From NCBI RefSeq assembly GCF_037975245.1, contig NC_092572.1, positions 2,023,501-2,087,500 of the forward strand: DNA of 64,000 nt, read 5' to 3'. Every line of letters starts with the position of its first letter. Within the stretch, counting starts at the first letter, position 1. The position numbers were made by a program, and so were the translations under genes. Origin of the DNA: Apostichopus japonicus. Taxonomy: Eukaryota; Echinodermata; Holothuroidea; Aspidochirotida; Stichopodidae. The notes beneath the pieces are model-generated. The model saw only the letters and a list, made by a program, of their open reading frames with translations, was not told the DNA's origin and searched no databases. Positions 48,164 to 63,885 of this stretch are shown one piece after another.

Positions 48164-51100
48164 TTAAGCGATGAGAGGCTTCTGTGTGGTCATTGTTTTG
48201 TTCTTTGGCCTGTTCTCCTCCACGCTGGAAAGAATGTCTTCTTCATCCGTCCACTTTGTCCACAATCCTTCTTTCCAAGACAGTTTTGAAGGATTTTCTT
48301 CCCCTTTATAGCGGAAAACTGGAAGTGAAAGTAAACAAATCAGTCAAACAAATTACATTATAGGAAGATAATCGTGGCATCTGTACGTTGAAAACTTCCT
48401 CACTGTTTGGAACCTTTCGACACACAATCAGTGTCCATAGTTGGTCATGGTGTCCTCATATAAAGTGGGAGGGTTGGGTTCGAATACACGAGAAGGCTGG
48501 CAGTGTTATCACTCTTCTTGATTTTCCAACTTATTGCCATCTAAAAAATGCATATATTCATTTGCCTAAGTCGGAAACTTCCATTGCATTCAAGTGAACA
48601 CTTTCAACTTTTGACTGTCCGCATTAAGGTTCACAAATGCTTTGAAGTAAGAGAAAATATCTGGCAATACAGTAATTAACATATTTTATGAACATTAAGC
48701 ATAAGATGAAGTTCAAAATGTATACCTGATAGGTTTGTCGTTGAATAGTTATTCAGTAATTTTATCACAGGAAATGTCTCTGGGACCTCGCTATCATGAA
48801 ACCTTGCATAGAAAAGTTAAACATGTGTTTAAAAAATATGTTTGTTTTAATAAAGAAAAGGGACTAGTTATAAATGAGGAATTTTACTTTGGATTATATA
48901 CGTAGCCCTTCTACGATTAAAGAAAATGTTCAGCGATGATGAACGCTTGAAATGATATGGAACGTGGGGTCAACATTTGAAAATCAGTAATTAAAATGAA
49001 TAATGAAGTCTGCCTCACATTTACGAGTTGTTTTTGTAATGCTTGCTGACGTTCTGATATGTTCTTCCGTGACAGAGAAAATGTAAGTACAAGCGTGCAG
49101 CAATTGAAAACAATGAATGTATGCGTTAAATATAAAAAAAACTGCTATAGAATTAATATTGAAAATACACTAACTACTTATTTATTTGATCCTTTTTATA
49201 AAGATTAAACCTCGCTAAAGTCGAAGAGCGTGGAAAATGTCATTTAATAAATATTTAAAATATATGTAAGATAAAGCTTACTCTAGTGTTAACTCCCGTT
49301 GTGATAAAGCTTGAATGACGGCAATGAAATTTATCTCTGTAAAAGGAACGTTGTAGATGACCAGTCGCTGCTCGATCTTTGGTAAGTAGGTGAACAGTTT
49401 GATAGGGCAATCCCCGTATACTGTCAAAGATGTGATTTCACTCTGTTGGTTTGAAATCATTACTTTAGTGAAAGTAAATTATTTGAATATCAAACGTGGT
49501 AGATATTGTTTTATTTGGTAATTTCGATTGTACGATTTTCTATGGGGGGGGGTGGAAACGATGATGAGATCCAACAAAATATGATCATATAACCTGGTCT
49601 GAGCAGCTTAGAGGATAAACGGTGTCATTTACTTTCTGTTGGACTTGGACACTTCCAATATTCGATAAATGGTGCTACAACCGGCAAAAGTGTCTAAATT
49701 TGTAATAAAACCCTTGTTGAGGAATGATGCACTACCGCTAATTATATTTTGTTAATTAAATTTTCTATCTCAGCTGTGAAATATACAACAGAATACTTAC
49801 ATCTGTTTCTTTTAAAGTCTTCAACAAGCGTAGCATTGCCCCTTGGAAGTACTCATGTTCGATAAGATTGAACACTAACTTCTTCAATTGTAACATCATA
49901 GCGCATCTCCTGTAGTCAATTTCATTTGTTCCTCCTACTTCAAGCAAACAAACTAGTAGATCGAAATCGAGATCGATGTTTATAGATTCCATTAGAGCTT
50001 TGGTGGTTTCAACCATATTTGGGAAGTCCTTGGAATATGTTCCTACTCTGCTTTGTATATCTTCGGTGTTCGCCTCACTGTAATACATTGTGGCTAAATA
50101 CCAGGAAACTACAGGAGATCTTGTGAGAACATCTTTATCACATAACATACTTTTGTACTTGTTTTCGTCTATGAGTTTGCACTTGTATTGCTGTTGCTCT
50201 TTTGCTGAAAGTCTCCGAATCTTTTCCTCACTGTTTTTAATTTCCAAAAACTTGTTTAAGAATTTCTTTCTTTGTTCTTCATTAAATCCATTCAGGTTTA
50301 CTTTAGTGTAGTTTCCTTTCATAACCTTCATGTCAGCTTCAACATTACGGGAAGTAACCCAAACTTCCATCTCTTTAAATTTTGTGTTATCGGATTCCAA
50401 AAGCTCTTCTATCGTTAAAAAATTTACATTTTCCTTGGCTTTATTCGAAGTAGTGTTGCAAAACCTTGACCAATTGCTGATGCCATCTAACAGTACAATG
50501 CTCTTGTTCCTTTGTAATTCCAAAACAAGACTATAGATTTCCTTTTCAGGGTTCTCGCGTTTCATCAATTTCAGGAATTCCTTCAATATACAAGCTTCTC
50601 TAGGAACATGATTTAGCTGAAGATAGATCAGAATAACATCTTTGAGAATTTTTCCTTTCGCCCACTTGCTTGCTATGCTTCGAAATAAATGTGATTTGCC
50701 AATACCAGACTCGCCGACAAATAACACCCGCTTTTCAGTGTCGCGCTTGTGTAAGGCTTTAACTAGTTCATCGTCATTTGTCACATTGAGCACTGATCTA
50801 CTCTCGTCGATCAGTAATAATTCCTCTGCAGGTTCTTCGGTGTTAGTCCCCTGTGTATTATCCGTGACTGGATACGATATATCGCACTCGTAATCACTGC
50901 GCCAGCTTGGTCCTTGGCGAATATATGTCTGTTTGATCCTTTCCATCAAAATATCTACATATAAAAAAAATGTAAGAACAATGAATTGTACATTGAGATT
51001 GTTTATTGATATACATTAATAACGATATTCCATATAACATACAGTTAACAATTAGACTGGACAAATCAAACTCTTAATTGGATTAGATATCTTCGCAACA

Positions 51101-51978
51101 TTAAAGATCGCCGCCTGCATTCTGCCTCTCCTAATTATTGAAGCCTTCTGGTCAATAAGTTGATAGAGTATGTTTAAAAACAATTATGAATATATTAGCA
51201 GCACACTAACAAATAATTGCTCAACATGGGGTAAAAGGTAACACATGCATTATGTAAAAAAAGAACATGTTCAAAAGGTATATAAAACTTTATAAACATC
51301 AATGCTCTAGTTTTACCTTCCTTTGGGTAATATTTTACCAAAAAATGTGTAAATTTTCTCCAATCCCATATGCATTTGCTTTATTGTAAAGCAAGGTTGC
51401 AACAGGTATAACAATTTTAAGACTTCGGTATATATGATCCAAACATGGGAACAAAAATTTGCTTTGTGGCAAGGAAGCATATATGCTCTCAGTGAAAGGA
51501 AATAAAAAACACATGTTACATCAAAACGAACTGATAACATATATTAAGAGCTCCAAAAATTACAAATGGGTCGTACATAACCCAATTTAATTTTGGTCGA
51601 CAGCTACATTTGAGGCAAAATCTGACTAACGTTCCAAAATATTTAGCTGTAACATACAATTTGACAATTTTATTGAAACGAAATATATTCCACACTGCAA
51701 CTTGAAAACCTCATCTCAATATGTTGCTCCTAACTTGAGTTGTATTTGATTGAATGTAATCTATTTTACTGGCTAAACCCTCGACTAATAGATGGAAATT
51801 ACATTGGAAGGTGGTGTCCTGGCAAAAGATTTAAATAAGATATAATGTTGAATATTTACTTAGATAATAAAGGAGATACCTTTTCGTTTACGCTGTATCT
51901 TGTTGTAATATATCATCAATATAAAGCAAATTACTACCAAAAGAATCGCAACGTACGATATAAATTCACACCAGCTCT
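48164..51978 (-). CDS. TM-NACHT receptor, paralog 3 (IgN3), ectodomain not found
   Basis: The exons on the minus strand are 51978-51880 (TM), 50954-49801 (NACHT), 49442-49282 (LRR-like unit), 48802-48726 (FHD motif) and 48318-48164 (tail with stop TAA). All five have GT-AG junctions and the same phases as IgN2. The TM exon starts ES and encodes a hydrophobic stretch followed by KIQRKRK. The NACHT has Walker A GESGIGKS, Walker B IVLLDGISNW and WVTSRN, and is clearly similar to IgN2. The predicted part is about 547 aa. The TM exon needs an upstream phase-1 exon, but no Ig or signal exon was recognised between 51979 and the divergent receptor at 55800. Either the ectodomain exons are very divergent or they were deleted, leaving a 5'-truncated gene. 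The cytoplasmic half has no visible lesion. Confidence 0.72.
48389..48548 (+). mobile_element. Degenerate tRNA-derived SINE copy
   Basis: Fragments of the SINE are recognisable in order: the segment before the tRNA part (ACACAATCAGTGTCC), a weakened A-box, GGGTTCGAATAC at the B-box, and the tail ending TTGATTTTCCAACTTATT. Several substitutions and a missing AT tail mark it as old. It lies just upstream (plus coordinates) of the IgN3 terminal exon, inside its last intron. Confidence 0.55.
49801..50954 (-). CDS. IgN3 NACHT ATPase exon
   Basis: This 1154-nt exon enters in phase 1 and leaves in phase 0 at a standard GTAAGT donor, at the homologous point where IgN2 has GC. It contains GESGIGKSHLF, a YLQLNHVP strand, IVLLDGISNW, VWVTSRN and LNGFNEEQ. 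These are the P-loop, Walker B, sensor and downstream motifs of NACHT ATPases. An acidic Ser/Thr-rich linker of about 40 residues separates the membrane from the ATPase. Confidence 0.78.
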
Positions 51979-55799
<3,821 letters not shown>

Positions 55800-58700
55800 A
55801 TGACACTATTAAGGTCAATATTATTTGCTTTTCTCAGCCTGTCGTTTGTTTTCTGCGGTAAGTAAATTCGGTGCATTAAAATCTGATAGCAAATAAATGA
55901 TAGTGTAACATTATCCGAAATGAAATTGCGCTTTATATACGCTTCATTTTGCAGATGACGAAGAACAAACAACTTGCATTTGTGACGAACTAGATTACAG
56001 TCAGTCTTTTCCGACCTCCGTCTGTAATGCCTCGTCGTGTGATCCTGTCTGCCTTGTTTGCCCTGTTTATAAAGAAACTCATGTGGAATGGTTCAATGCT
56101 GAGACTAACATTGCTTACGGAGATTTTTACGTGGGGGAACGTGTTGGAGAAAGCGTAAATAGCTGCCATGAGACGAATGCTTCGTTAAGTGCGAAACCCT
56201 GTGACGATGAGAATGAATCCTCTATTCGATGTCAACAGGGAGAGAAAGTGTTAGCCAAATTTACACTCATATGTGAAATAGGCGGTGAGTAGATTGCATT
56301 GCTTCTGTAAGTGACTATGAATTTATCATATTTAATTTCAAGCTGAATTAGAAAATTACCCCTCTTATAGAAAAACAAAGCAAAATGTGCTCATTTTCAA
56401 AAAATATGTTGGAAGTAAGTTGAAGTGTACATTTAGCTCGCCTCGTTTTTTTCTTTATTCTGCAGACAAAGTTGAGAGAGATCCGCCTGGTAAATTCATC
56501 TTCAATTAAAACTCACATGAGATTTCCGTAATGATAACATAACAATGTAACTTAATAAAATGATACAATTTTTTCTGAAAGTTATATTCAAAGTTTAATG
56601 GCAATGGAAGGAAACGTAACTGCTATTTTTATTTCTTTGCAAACAACGATAATAATCAGAGAGATCCACATGGTAAAATCATTTTCAATAACAAAACTAA
56701 TTTGATTCTCTTTGATAATAATACACAATTTATTGTATTAAGTATGTGTTCACCGTAAACTGAGGGCAACACTCATTTGTTTTTGATATTTTTGACCTTT
56801 TTCTGCAGACAAAGATAATAATCAGGGAGATCCACATGGTAAATTAATTTTCAATAAAAATATAATTAAGATTCTCTTTTAATAGCAATACACAATGCAT
56901 TTAAAAAAAGTATGTGTTCATCGTGTACTGGAAAGGACACTCAGTTTTTAATTGGAAATAGTAGAAAACATAAATGTGAGAAATACTTTAAGAGATTTCT
57001 TTTCTTGTATTCTTGTTGCAGTAAAATATTTTGTTTCCATAATCAGTAATCATCTTTAGAGATGAAAGATGGTTAACTCTGTAACAACGCATTGGTGTAA
57101 GTCTTCGAAAGTCTTCAACAGGTGTTGCCACCAGTATCAATAACCCGTTTTTGCTCATGTAAATGACTTCTTGTGATATTTTAATGAGACGATTAATATT
57201 TCACTGATATTGATACAAGCAATATCTACAAGTCTATAACATGTGTGACATAAAGAAATCATGATGAAAATATGATATTTATTATTTAATGTAGGGAAGC
57301 TGCAACGTGGTTCTAATCATTTGCTAGATATTAATTCATTGTAATTTCCGATTTCTAAGAAAGAACTTAAAGCTAGCACATATCATCAGTCTGACTATTC
57401 AATTAATGAAAATTCAAACTGAAGACCCAAGTAATGTTACAAAAAGATCGTCTCTCTCTCTTTTCCTTTAGTGACAGATGCAGTGCCTGAAACAACGGGT
57501 AAACAGAGTTGTTCTTTTCGTTCAATTTTTTCACTAATCATGGATGTGACGAAAGCATAAATCAAAATGATATATATCTAATATAAATTTCAGATTATTT
57601 GAATACATGTTGAGAGCACCAAGTACCCTAATGTTTATGACGAATGCTTTTCTGAATGACACGATTAAATTTTCACTGATATTGATACAAGGAATGTCAA
57701 CAAGTCTATAACATGTGTGACAAAAAGAGATCATGTAAAAAATATGTTATTTATTATTTAATATAGGGAAAGTGCAACGTGGTTCTAATTATTTGATAGA
57801 TATGAATTCAATGTTATATCCGATTTCTAAGAAAGAATTTAAAGCTAGCACATATCATCAGTCTGACTATTCAATTAATGAAAATTCAAACTGAAGACCC
57901 AAGTAATGTTAGAAAAAAGATCGTCTCTCTCTTTTCCCTTAGTGACAGATGCAGTGCCTGAAACAACGGGTAAACAGAGTTGTTCTTTTCGTTCAATTTT
58001 TTCACTAATCATGGATGTGACTAAAGCATAACTCAAAACTATATATATCTAATATAAATTTCAGATTATTTGAATACATGTTGAGAGCACCAAGTGCCCT
58101 AATGTTTATGAAGAATTCGTTTCTGAATCATACATAAAGTATCATATGATATAGTTGGAGTAACAATTTCTATAGCTGTAGGCGGTGGTCTCACGTTCGC
58201 GTTACTTTATTCCCTGCGAAAACGTAAGTTTGACCCAAACCAAAAGCCTATACCCACTCAACTGATGTCTGCTTTTGTATCGAATATTAAAGGAAATTCG
58301 GTTGTTATCCACGGTTACATTTTACACAGGTTACTAGATTATTTTGCGCCCTTTAGAGCAGGGTTTCCCTTACTCCCTCCCCCCCCCCCCCCCCATACTC
58401 ACGAACCTCCTTTTCGAGACACGATCTAAGTCATTCTTATACTATAATACGCATAACAGTGCAAAGTAAAAAAATTAAGTCCATAGTATAATATTGTAAT
58501 GCAAAAAAAAAGTCTGTTTTATAATTCAGTTATTTATCACATGCACGGTACGGTACTATGGCAACAAATGCATATGGAACGCGAAAAGAGTTTTTCGATA
58601 GATGCGACTTTTGTACTTTACTAAATTATATGATATATCAGAGTTTAGTTCACCAAAAAGGACTACAGTTTTGACTTTCAGAGACGTCCCATGAGCCCCT

Positions 58701-61002
58701 TGGGATGGACTCACGCACCCACTGGGGTTCATGCACCCCAGATATTCAACCCCTGCTCTAGAGCAAATCAGAGTATATAAAGTCATCACTACCATATCAC
58801 ATAATGGTGATATGGTTCAATCAATAGAAGACACAACTTGTAAACCTAGAATTCTAGTTCGAAATCCACAATACTGACGTTTTTCTTGACCCTTGAAACT
58901 GTTTAAGATATGCATGTCAGTATATATCGTTGATTTTTAAAATATATATATATATTAACAGTTCTTAGCGAAATTTACTTTACAATCTTCCGTTATAATA
59001 TAATATTAGTATTTGATAATACAATTGATAATTAAACTAATATATGAAACTATTAACAGTTTTGGAAGCATTACAAAAGACATCCGATTCGGACCTAAGA
59101 CTTATAATTGGACAAGTTTTGCATGTGGTCAAGAGTTTCATTCAGTTTAAAGGAATGAAGAGGGGATTGTGTTTTGTCCATGGGATTGCTGCTTCAAGTA
59201 TTTGCATTTTCAATAGCTCGTTCAACCCATCATCAAAAAGTTTGACTAAAAATACCGTTTCCTCCAAAGTCGATTTGCAGAGGTTAATTTCTGTTTTTAT
59301 CATTTATCTAGTTTGCATATGTTATCAAATGATTAATCAATGTTGTGTAAACAACCACTTATATCACTTATAGGAGGCCAGTCCACAACAATCAAAGGGT
59401 AAGCCATATTGACCTTTATGTAGGTTCTGAATATATGAATATATATATTATTAGAGAAAACCAGAGAGAAAAGATATGACTTATCAATTTCAATGTTATT
59501 TCAAGGTGAATATCCCACACGATACTAGAATCTTTCGAATTATAACTTTCCAAATTGTTTCCTCATATTTCATGGGTTAAATGGTTCACAGAAAATTTAC
59601 CAACTCGGGTAATTTACGTCTGAACAATTGTGTTACATTGAAATTTACAGTGTCGAATACTCTTGTGAGGTCTAACAAAAATTACGCAACATGGTAACTT
59701 CGATCTAACGTTAAACTGATGAATAAATTCTTGTAAAATTTTCCATAAATATGAGTTTCTATAAAGTATGCAGCAAAGAGCTCAATTCATTCAGGTTTCA
59801 AGCAAAGTGATGTTTGTAACTCCTGTAGCGATGGTTTTTAGACTACGCAATATCACTATGTAGTGTAGTGAGCTAGCTACCCATGTGCCCTTGATGCAAC
59901 AAGACAAGTTACTTGATGTCCATTTGTATATATTAAACTTCAGATTGACACCCAACATCGAAATGGAAGAAAACGTGTGTTACGTTGGAATGGTCGATGA
60001 AACTACTACAACAATGAGTTTGGAATACATTGTACAAACAAATTTAACAGGTGACGTCCGTTGCTACGTTGTTTTAACAAGATTCTTTATAGAAGTTTAT
60101 TTTGTTTTGAATGCTGTAAACCCTTAACATTTGGCATTTCATAAAATAGTAAATTAAACTGTAAATAGAAGCTTCACTACTTGCACGAGAGGTTTTTTAG
60201 TAGTACGAGTTGGCAATGATTATATGTTGGCCTCTGTTTGTTTTTGTCTACATCCAGATCCAAATCGTCATATTCTAAAGCCAATCCTGAACAAAAAAGT
60301 GCTCCCTGGCCTACCTTTTGAATACTGGAACGCTCAAATGTCAATTGATGGCTCGATCAAAATGGATTGTTTTGCAAAGAAGCTATCAGGTATAAAGCAT
60401 CTCTTAAGAAATAATGAAAATTAATTATTTTTAATTGCGCAATTTGTGGATTCGTGTAAACCCAACTTGACTAATTCGATTTCGAAGAAAAGTAAAAATT
60501 AATCCGGACATGTAAACATTTATTGTCGATACGTATTTTAATTAAAGGATACTAAAGGCGAATTGTTGACAATGTGTCGTTATTAATTTATTTCAGACGA
60601 GGCAACAATTGTCGACTATGCGACTCTCAAACTCCTTTCCGAGAGCTTGTCATCGTTTCAAATGGGCGAGGGATTTGTGAAACTTTTACATATATCGACT
60701 CAGACAAGTAAATATCTATAAATATATCCATTTTATTAATAAATTGAGTTTAATTTCCATACTCTATGTTTCTATGTCAATAGGTATATTATGAATATTA
60801 TTTTAATGCTTTGCTTATACTTAAAACATTCATTATATAATTTGAACTTGTTTCTCTAGTTCCGTTTGGTTTCTTCTATGAGACGATGAAATGTGGAACT
60901 CTTCAAGACCACGTGATGAATCATTTCCGGAAAAAATCTCGTATTAATAAAACTATCAAGAGACGGCTATCTTATTTTTACCGACCCGTTTTGAAGGAAT
61001 AA
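55800..61002 (+). CDS. Ig-TM receptor, reads to a premature stop in the kinase-like domain
   Basis: The exons are 55800-55857 (signal), 55955-56284 (Ig, 330 nt), stalk mini-exons 56466-56489, 56809-56838, 57472-57498 and 57943-57969, then 58155-58223 (TM), 59374-59398, 59944-60050, 60258-60389, 60597-60707 and 60860 onward. All are GT-AG and in phase. They give 360 aa to a TAA at 61000. The Ig domain is Cys-rich (CDPVCLVC, VEWFN) and aligns with Ig1 of the receptor at 12080. The stalk is acidic then Thr-rich. TM is about residues 166-185. The exons at 60258-60707 encode an N-lobe of receptor-tyrosine-kinase type: FAKK (K274 at the VAIK position), then DEATIVDY, then FYETMKCGTL at the hinge. 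If translated as read, it is an Ig-TM protein ending inside the kinase fold. It is divergent from IgN3. Confidence 0.65.
56466..57969 (+). repeat. Tandemly duplicated stalk mini-exons of the Ig-TM receptor
   Basis: Two separate duplications are visible. Near 56643-56760 and 56809-56925 a block of about 170 bp is repeated, each copy holding a 30-nt mini-exon. In the first copy the acceptor AG has become AA, so it is probably skipped. Near 57160-57640 and 57650-58115 a block of about 470 bp is repeated, each with an identical 27-nt exon encoding VTDAVPETT. Mini-exons are all multiples of 3 nt in phase 1, so copy number changes stalk length without shifting the frame. Confidence 0.65.
58575..58588 (+). 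mobile_element. Solitary terminus of the 9907-10583 MITE family
   Basis: The bases TGGAACGCGAAAAG preceded by TA match the terminus of the palindromic element at 9907. No opposite end was found nearby, so it is a fragment. Confidence 0.4.
59447..59476 (+). repeat. Terminal repeat matching the 63615 element
   Basis: ATTATTAGAGAAAACCAGAG at this site matches the end of the inverted-repeat element at 63615. It also follows an AT run. It sits in an intron of the pseudokinase receptor. Confidence 0.45.
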
Positions 61003-62709
61003 CTCATTTTCGCAGTAAACATTGCACAAGCAATGCATTTTTAAGCTTCTCAAAAGGTACTTTACTATACTTCAGTGATTGACATTTTTTATAGCGTGTA
61101 TTTTAACACACCAAAAGTGTGTAATGTTTGTTTATTCATTCGTGTTAAGCATCGTCGGGTCTGATTGACCCATGATCTTCAGCTGGCGATACATTAACAT
61201 ATGAATAATACACAGAAAAAGGAATATAAGTTACATAACAAGATCACATCTGTTTGTTATAACCCGGTCCATCTAGATACACTATCTGATTAAAACGAAG
61301 CAGATTAACTTGCGTTAAAACTCCAACGAAATGAAGTAAAAAGTCTAACGTTAGTAATTTTATCAGAAGATATTGAAGGCGTCGAAAAAGAACTATAAAA
61401 CTAACCTTTACCCAAAAGAGGCAATGTTCAAATGTCCTGTTTCCTCTGACAGATACGCCTAAAATTACTCTTCTCCTACAACGTGGTAACCTTTCGAGAC
61501 CATAGGTGGTTATTTTTATTTTAAAGTTTATATGCAAGGGTAACATTCTGAGATGAAATATATGTTTATTCAATGTTTTGTATGAATGAATAGGGTTAAC
61601 CAATCGTTGATTGCAGTTCATTCGAGGGGTATAAACTACGGTCTCATTCATAGCTTGAGTTATACCAGGCCCAGTTAATAAGAATGTGCGATGTCGAATG
61701 CAGCCTCAGATGATTCCTGTCTATTAAGAAGAACCTAATTGCAAATGTAATGATGTGTCCTTATGTAATTCCGTTTAAAATTATCTCATATATGACAATA
61801 TTTGACAATCTAAATGTTGTTATTAGAATATAATACATTGATCCTTTCAATATCATCTTTACGTGGTCCACAGTCACTAAGACGTTTTCTGATGTTTTAA
61901 TACTCCTTCCATAACATAAACCAAATTTACATTTCTCTCGTAGTTTTGTCATCCAGCACTCTCTTTGAGGAAGGTACTTATGACGCCTCAAGGCTCCTAC
62001 AAATTATACGATATTTATCCAAATAACCTATGTATGGAGAATGAAACATTTAATGAAAAAGGTAAGGCTATGACATTAAAACGCTTGCAAGTTAATTCAA
62101 AATACTTGTTATTCATACTTGTCACCACTCTTTAGCTATATATTCAATTCTTTAAATAATCTCTTATTTTGTCTACTATTTAGAGCTTGCTCGCACAAAG
62201 GAAAAAGAAATCAATAATTCAGTAGGTATTACGGTATACGCAGGAAATTTCACGTTTTGGGGATTGGCAAAGCATCCCTATTTTCCAATATTTTAGTTTC
62301 ATAATATTATTATTATTAATCCATTGTGTATACAGAAAAATCCTCCTACGGCATGGATGGCTACAGAGATATTTCTTCTTGACAAGTATTTTCTCAAGAG
62401 TGATTCTTGGCACTTTTCCGTTTTCTTGTGGCAGCTTCTGTCGATAGGTAATATTTCATACGCTGAATTACTATAGGACCAACCAATTGAAGACTGTCAA
62501 ATTTCAAATTTTGGGAGAGAAACGTATTTGTTTTCATATATTTTCATCTGAGAACACTGATTCATCATTCATTTGTTATTCTAATATGTGTTGAACTTTT
62601 CTTGCAAGGTAAAATACCGTTTGCTGGTATCTCCCAAGAAGATATCAAAGCGAAGGTTCTTGACGAGTTTATGTTATCGAGGCCGTACGTTTGTCCAAAA
62701 GATATGTAA
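60258..62709 (+). pseudogene. Tyrosine-kinase-like domain with HPA catalytic loop and two TAA codons
   Basis: The exons 60258-60389, 60597-60707, 60860-61056, 61944-62061, 62184-62221, 62336-62447 and 62609-62705 carry kinase motifs in order. They are the N-lobe Lys, hinge GTLQDH, the helix NIAQAMHF, the catalytic loop HPALSLRKVL, YDI, AWMATEIF (the APE region), KSDSWHFSVFLWQ and the segment ending in RPYVCPKD. Phases agree across every junction. HRD is replaced by HPA and DFG by YDI, so the fold cannot catalyse in the normal way: it is a pseudokinase. In addition, TAA occurs at 61000-61002 and 61042-61044, both where kinases usually have Leu. The surrounding frame and splice sites are intact. 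After 62705 the last kinase helices are not found before the window ends. It is either a young pseudogene or a truncated receptor. Confidence 0.65.
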
Positions 62710-63301
62710 GGAAGACGAATTTTTTTTACTAATTTCATTAAAAGAGTGTTAAGTTGTTACTTGCATGCAGAATACAATATACATAATAATGTTAACTGAA
62801 AATAACCGAAATGGATAAGGAATACAAATATCCTTCTTGTGAATAGTTAAACATACCTTATAATATAACGGGACAAATAACTATAGTTCTAAGTGCACGA
62901 CTTGTTACTAGAGTTACAATTTGATGGTTCTTAACTGTAATTACCTTAATAGCTTAAAGTAGTTATGTGACTCCACTTAAATGTTTTTTTTTTAAACTAA
63001 GAAGACTAGCAAAGACATGTTCATGACATATATTTGTCCTATAACTCAGCATACTGAACGCATTTGTGTATTGTGTCAGTGAAGTACGTTTGTACAACAA
63101 AGATTTATTTGTTCAATTCCTGATGAAAAAGTGTTCAAACCATAGAAGTAGAACAAATACATAATAGTGTACTTATACGGTAGCTTACAGCATGATGTTA
63201 CTCGATTTCCACGCATGTGAAAGTATGTCTGTTGATCGCCAAACAGGCGTGAAACTCAATTAACAACGTGCTGCAAGTTACCATATAGGTAATGTATACT
63301 A
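62710..63301. other. No gene seen
   Basis: This is downstream of the last kinase-like exon. The final kinase helices were not found here, so any remaining exon must lie beyond the SINE or outside the window. Confidence 0.35.
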
Positions 63302-63614
63302 GATCCGGCTTTAGGGATCACAAATGATTGATATTGTTTGATCTCTAGAGTAAGGCAAAATATGTCACCAAAAACAGAACTAGTATTTTTCGATACAGGT
63401 GTCAAACGCCTACAGTGGAATTACGACCTTTCTTACCGGTTTCGAACCTCTAGACATACAATCAGCGTCCGTAGCCTAGCGGTTAGGGTGTCCGCGTACA
63501 GAGCGGGAGACCCGGGTTCGAATCCCGGTGGAGGCTGGGAATTTTTCACTGTTCTTGATTTTCCAACTCATTACGAATTTCATTTATATATATATATATA
63601 TTTATATATATATA
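63302..63614 (+). mobile_element. tRNA-derived SINE, near-full copy
   Basis: It has the same architecture as the copy at 42891: start GATCCGGCTTTAGG, 5' segment, tRNA-like region at 63464-63536, tail and (AT)n. The tRNA-like part folds with a perfect T arm (CCGGG, loop TTCGAAT, CCCGG). It also has a 5-bp anticodon stem around GTACAGA, and a 7-bp acceptor stem with one mismatch. The implied anticodon ACA is atypical, so this is a SINE rather than a working tRNA gene. Confidence 0.75.
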
Positions 63615-63885
63615 ATTATTAGAGAACACCAGAGAAATAAGATATTATTCATAAGCTTTCTGTACAGTCATGGTTTATATATTTGGTTCTAATTCCATCC
63701 ATGCAACTTACGCTTATCTAGCGTCATACGTTCGTTGTGTTACATTTTGGGCTTTTCATTCGACTTCTAAGTATTGCTGACGAAGGTCCCAGGAGGACCG
63801 AAAATTCCAATATATTTTCTTAAACTTAACTCCGTATTTGTCAATTATGAGTATTATCTTATTTCTCTGGTTTTCTCTAATAATA
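63615..63885. mobile_element. Inverted-repeat element of probable Penelope-like origin
   Basis: The two ends share ATTATTAGAGAA, then ACC or CACC, then AGAGAAATAAGATA in inverted orientation over about 35 bp. The interior contains a hammerhead-like core. It follows the AT tail of the SINE at 63302 without a gap. One further end of the same repeat is at 59447-59476. Confidence 0.5.
63777..63803 (+). ncRNA. Hammerhead ribozyme-like core
   Basis: CTGACGA (63777-63783) is followed by A, then a perfect 5-bp stem GGTCC/GGACC with loop CAGGA, then GAAA (63800-63803). This matches the conserved CUGANGA, stem II and GAAA core of hammerhead ribozymes. A candidate cleavage site lies upstream, but stems I and III could not be assigned by eye, so activity is unproven. 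Confidence 0.45.
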
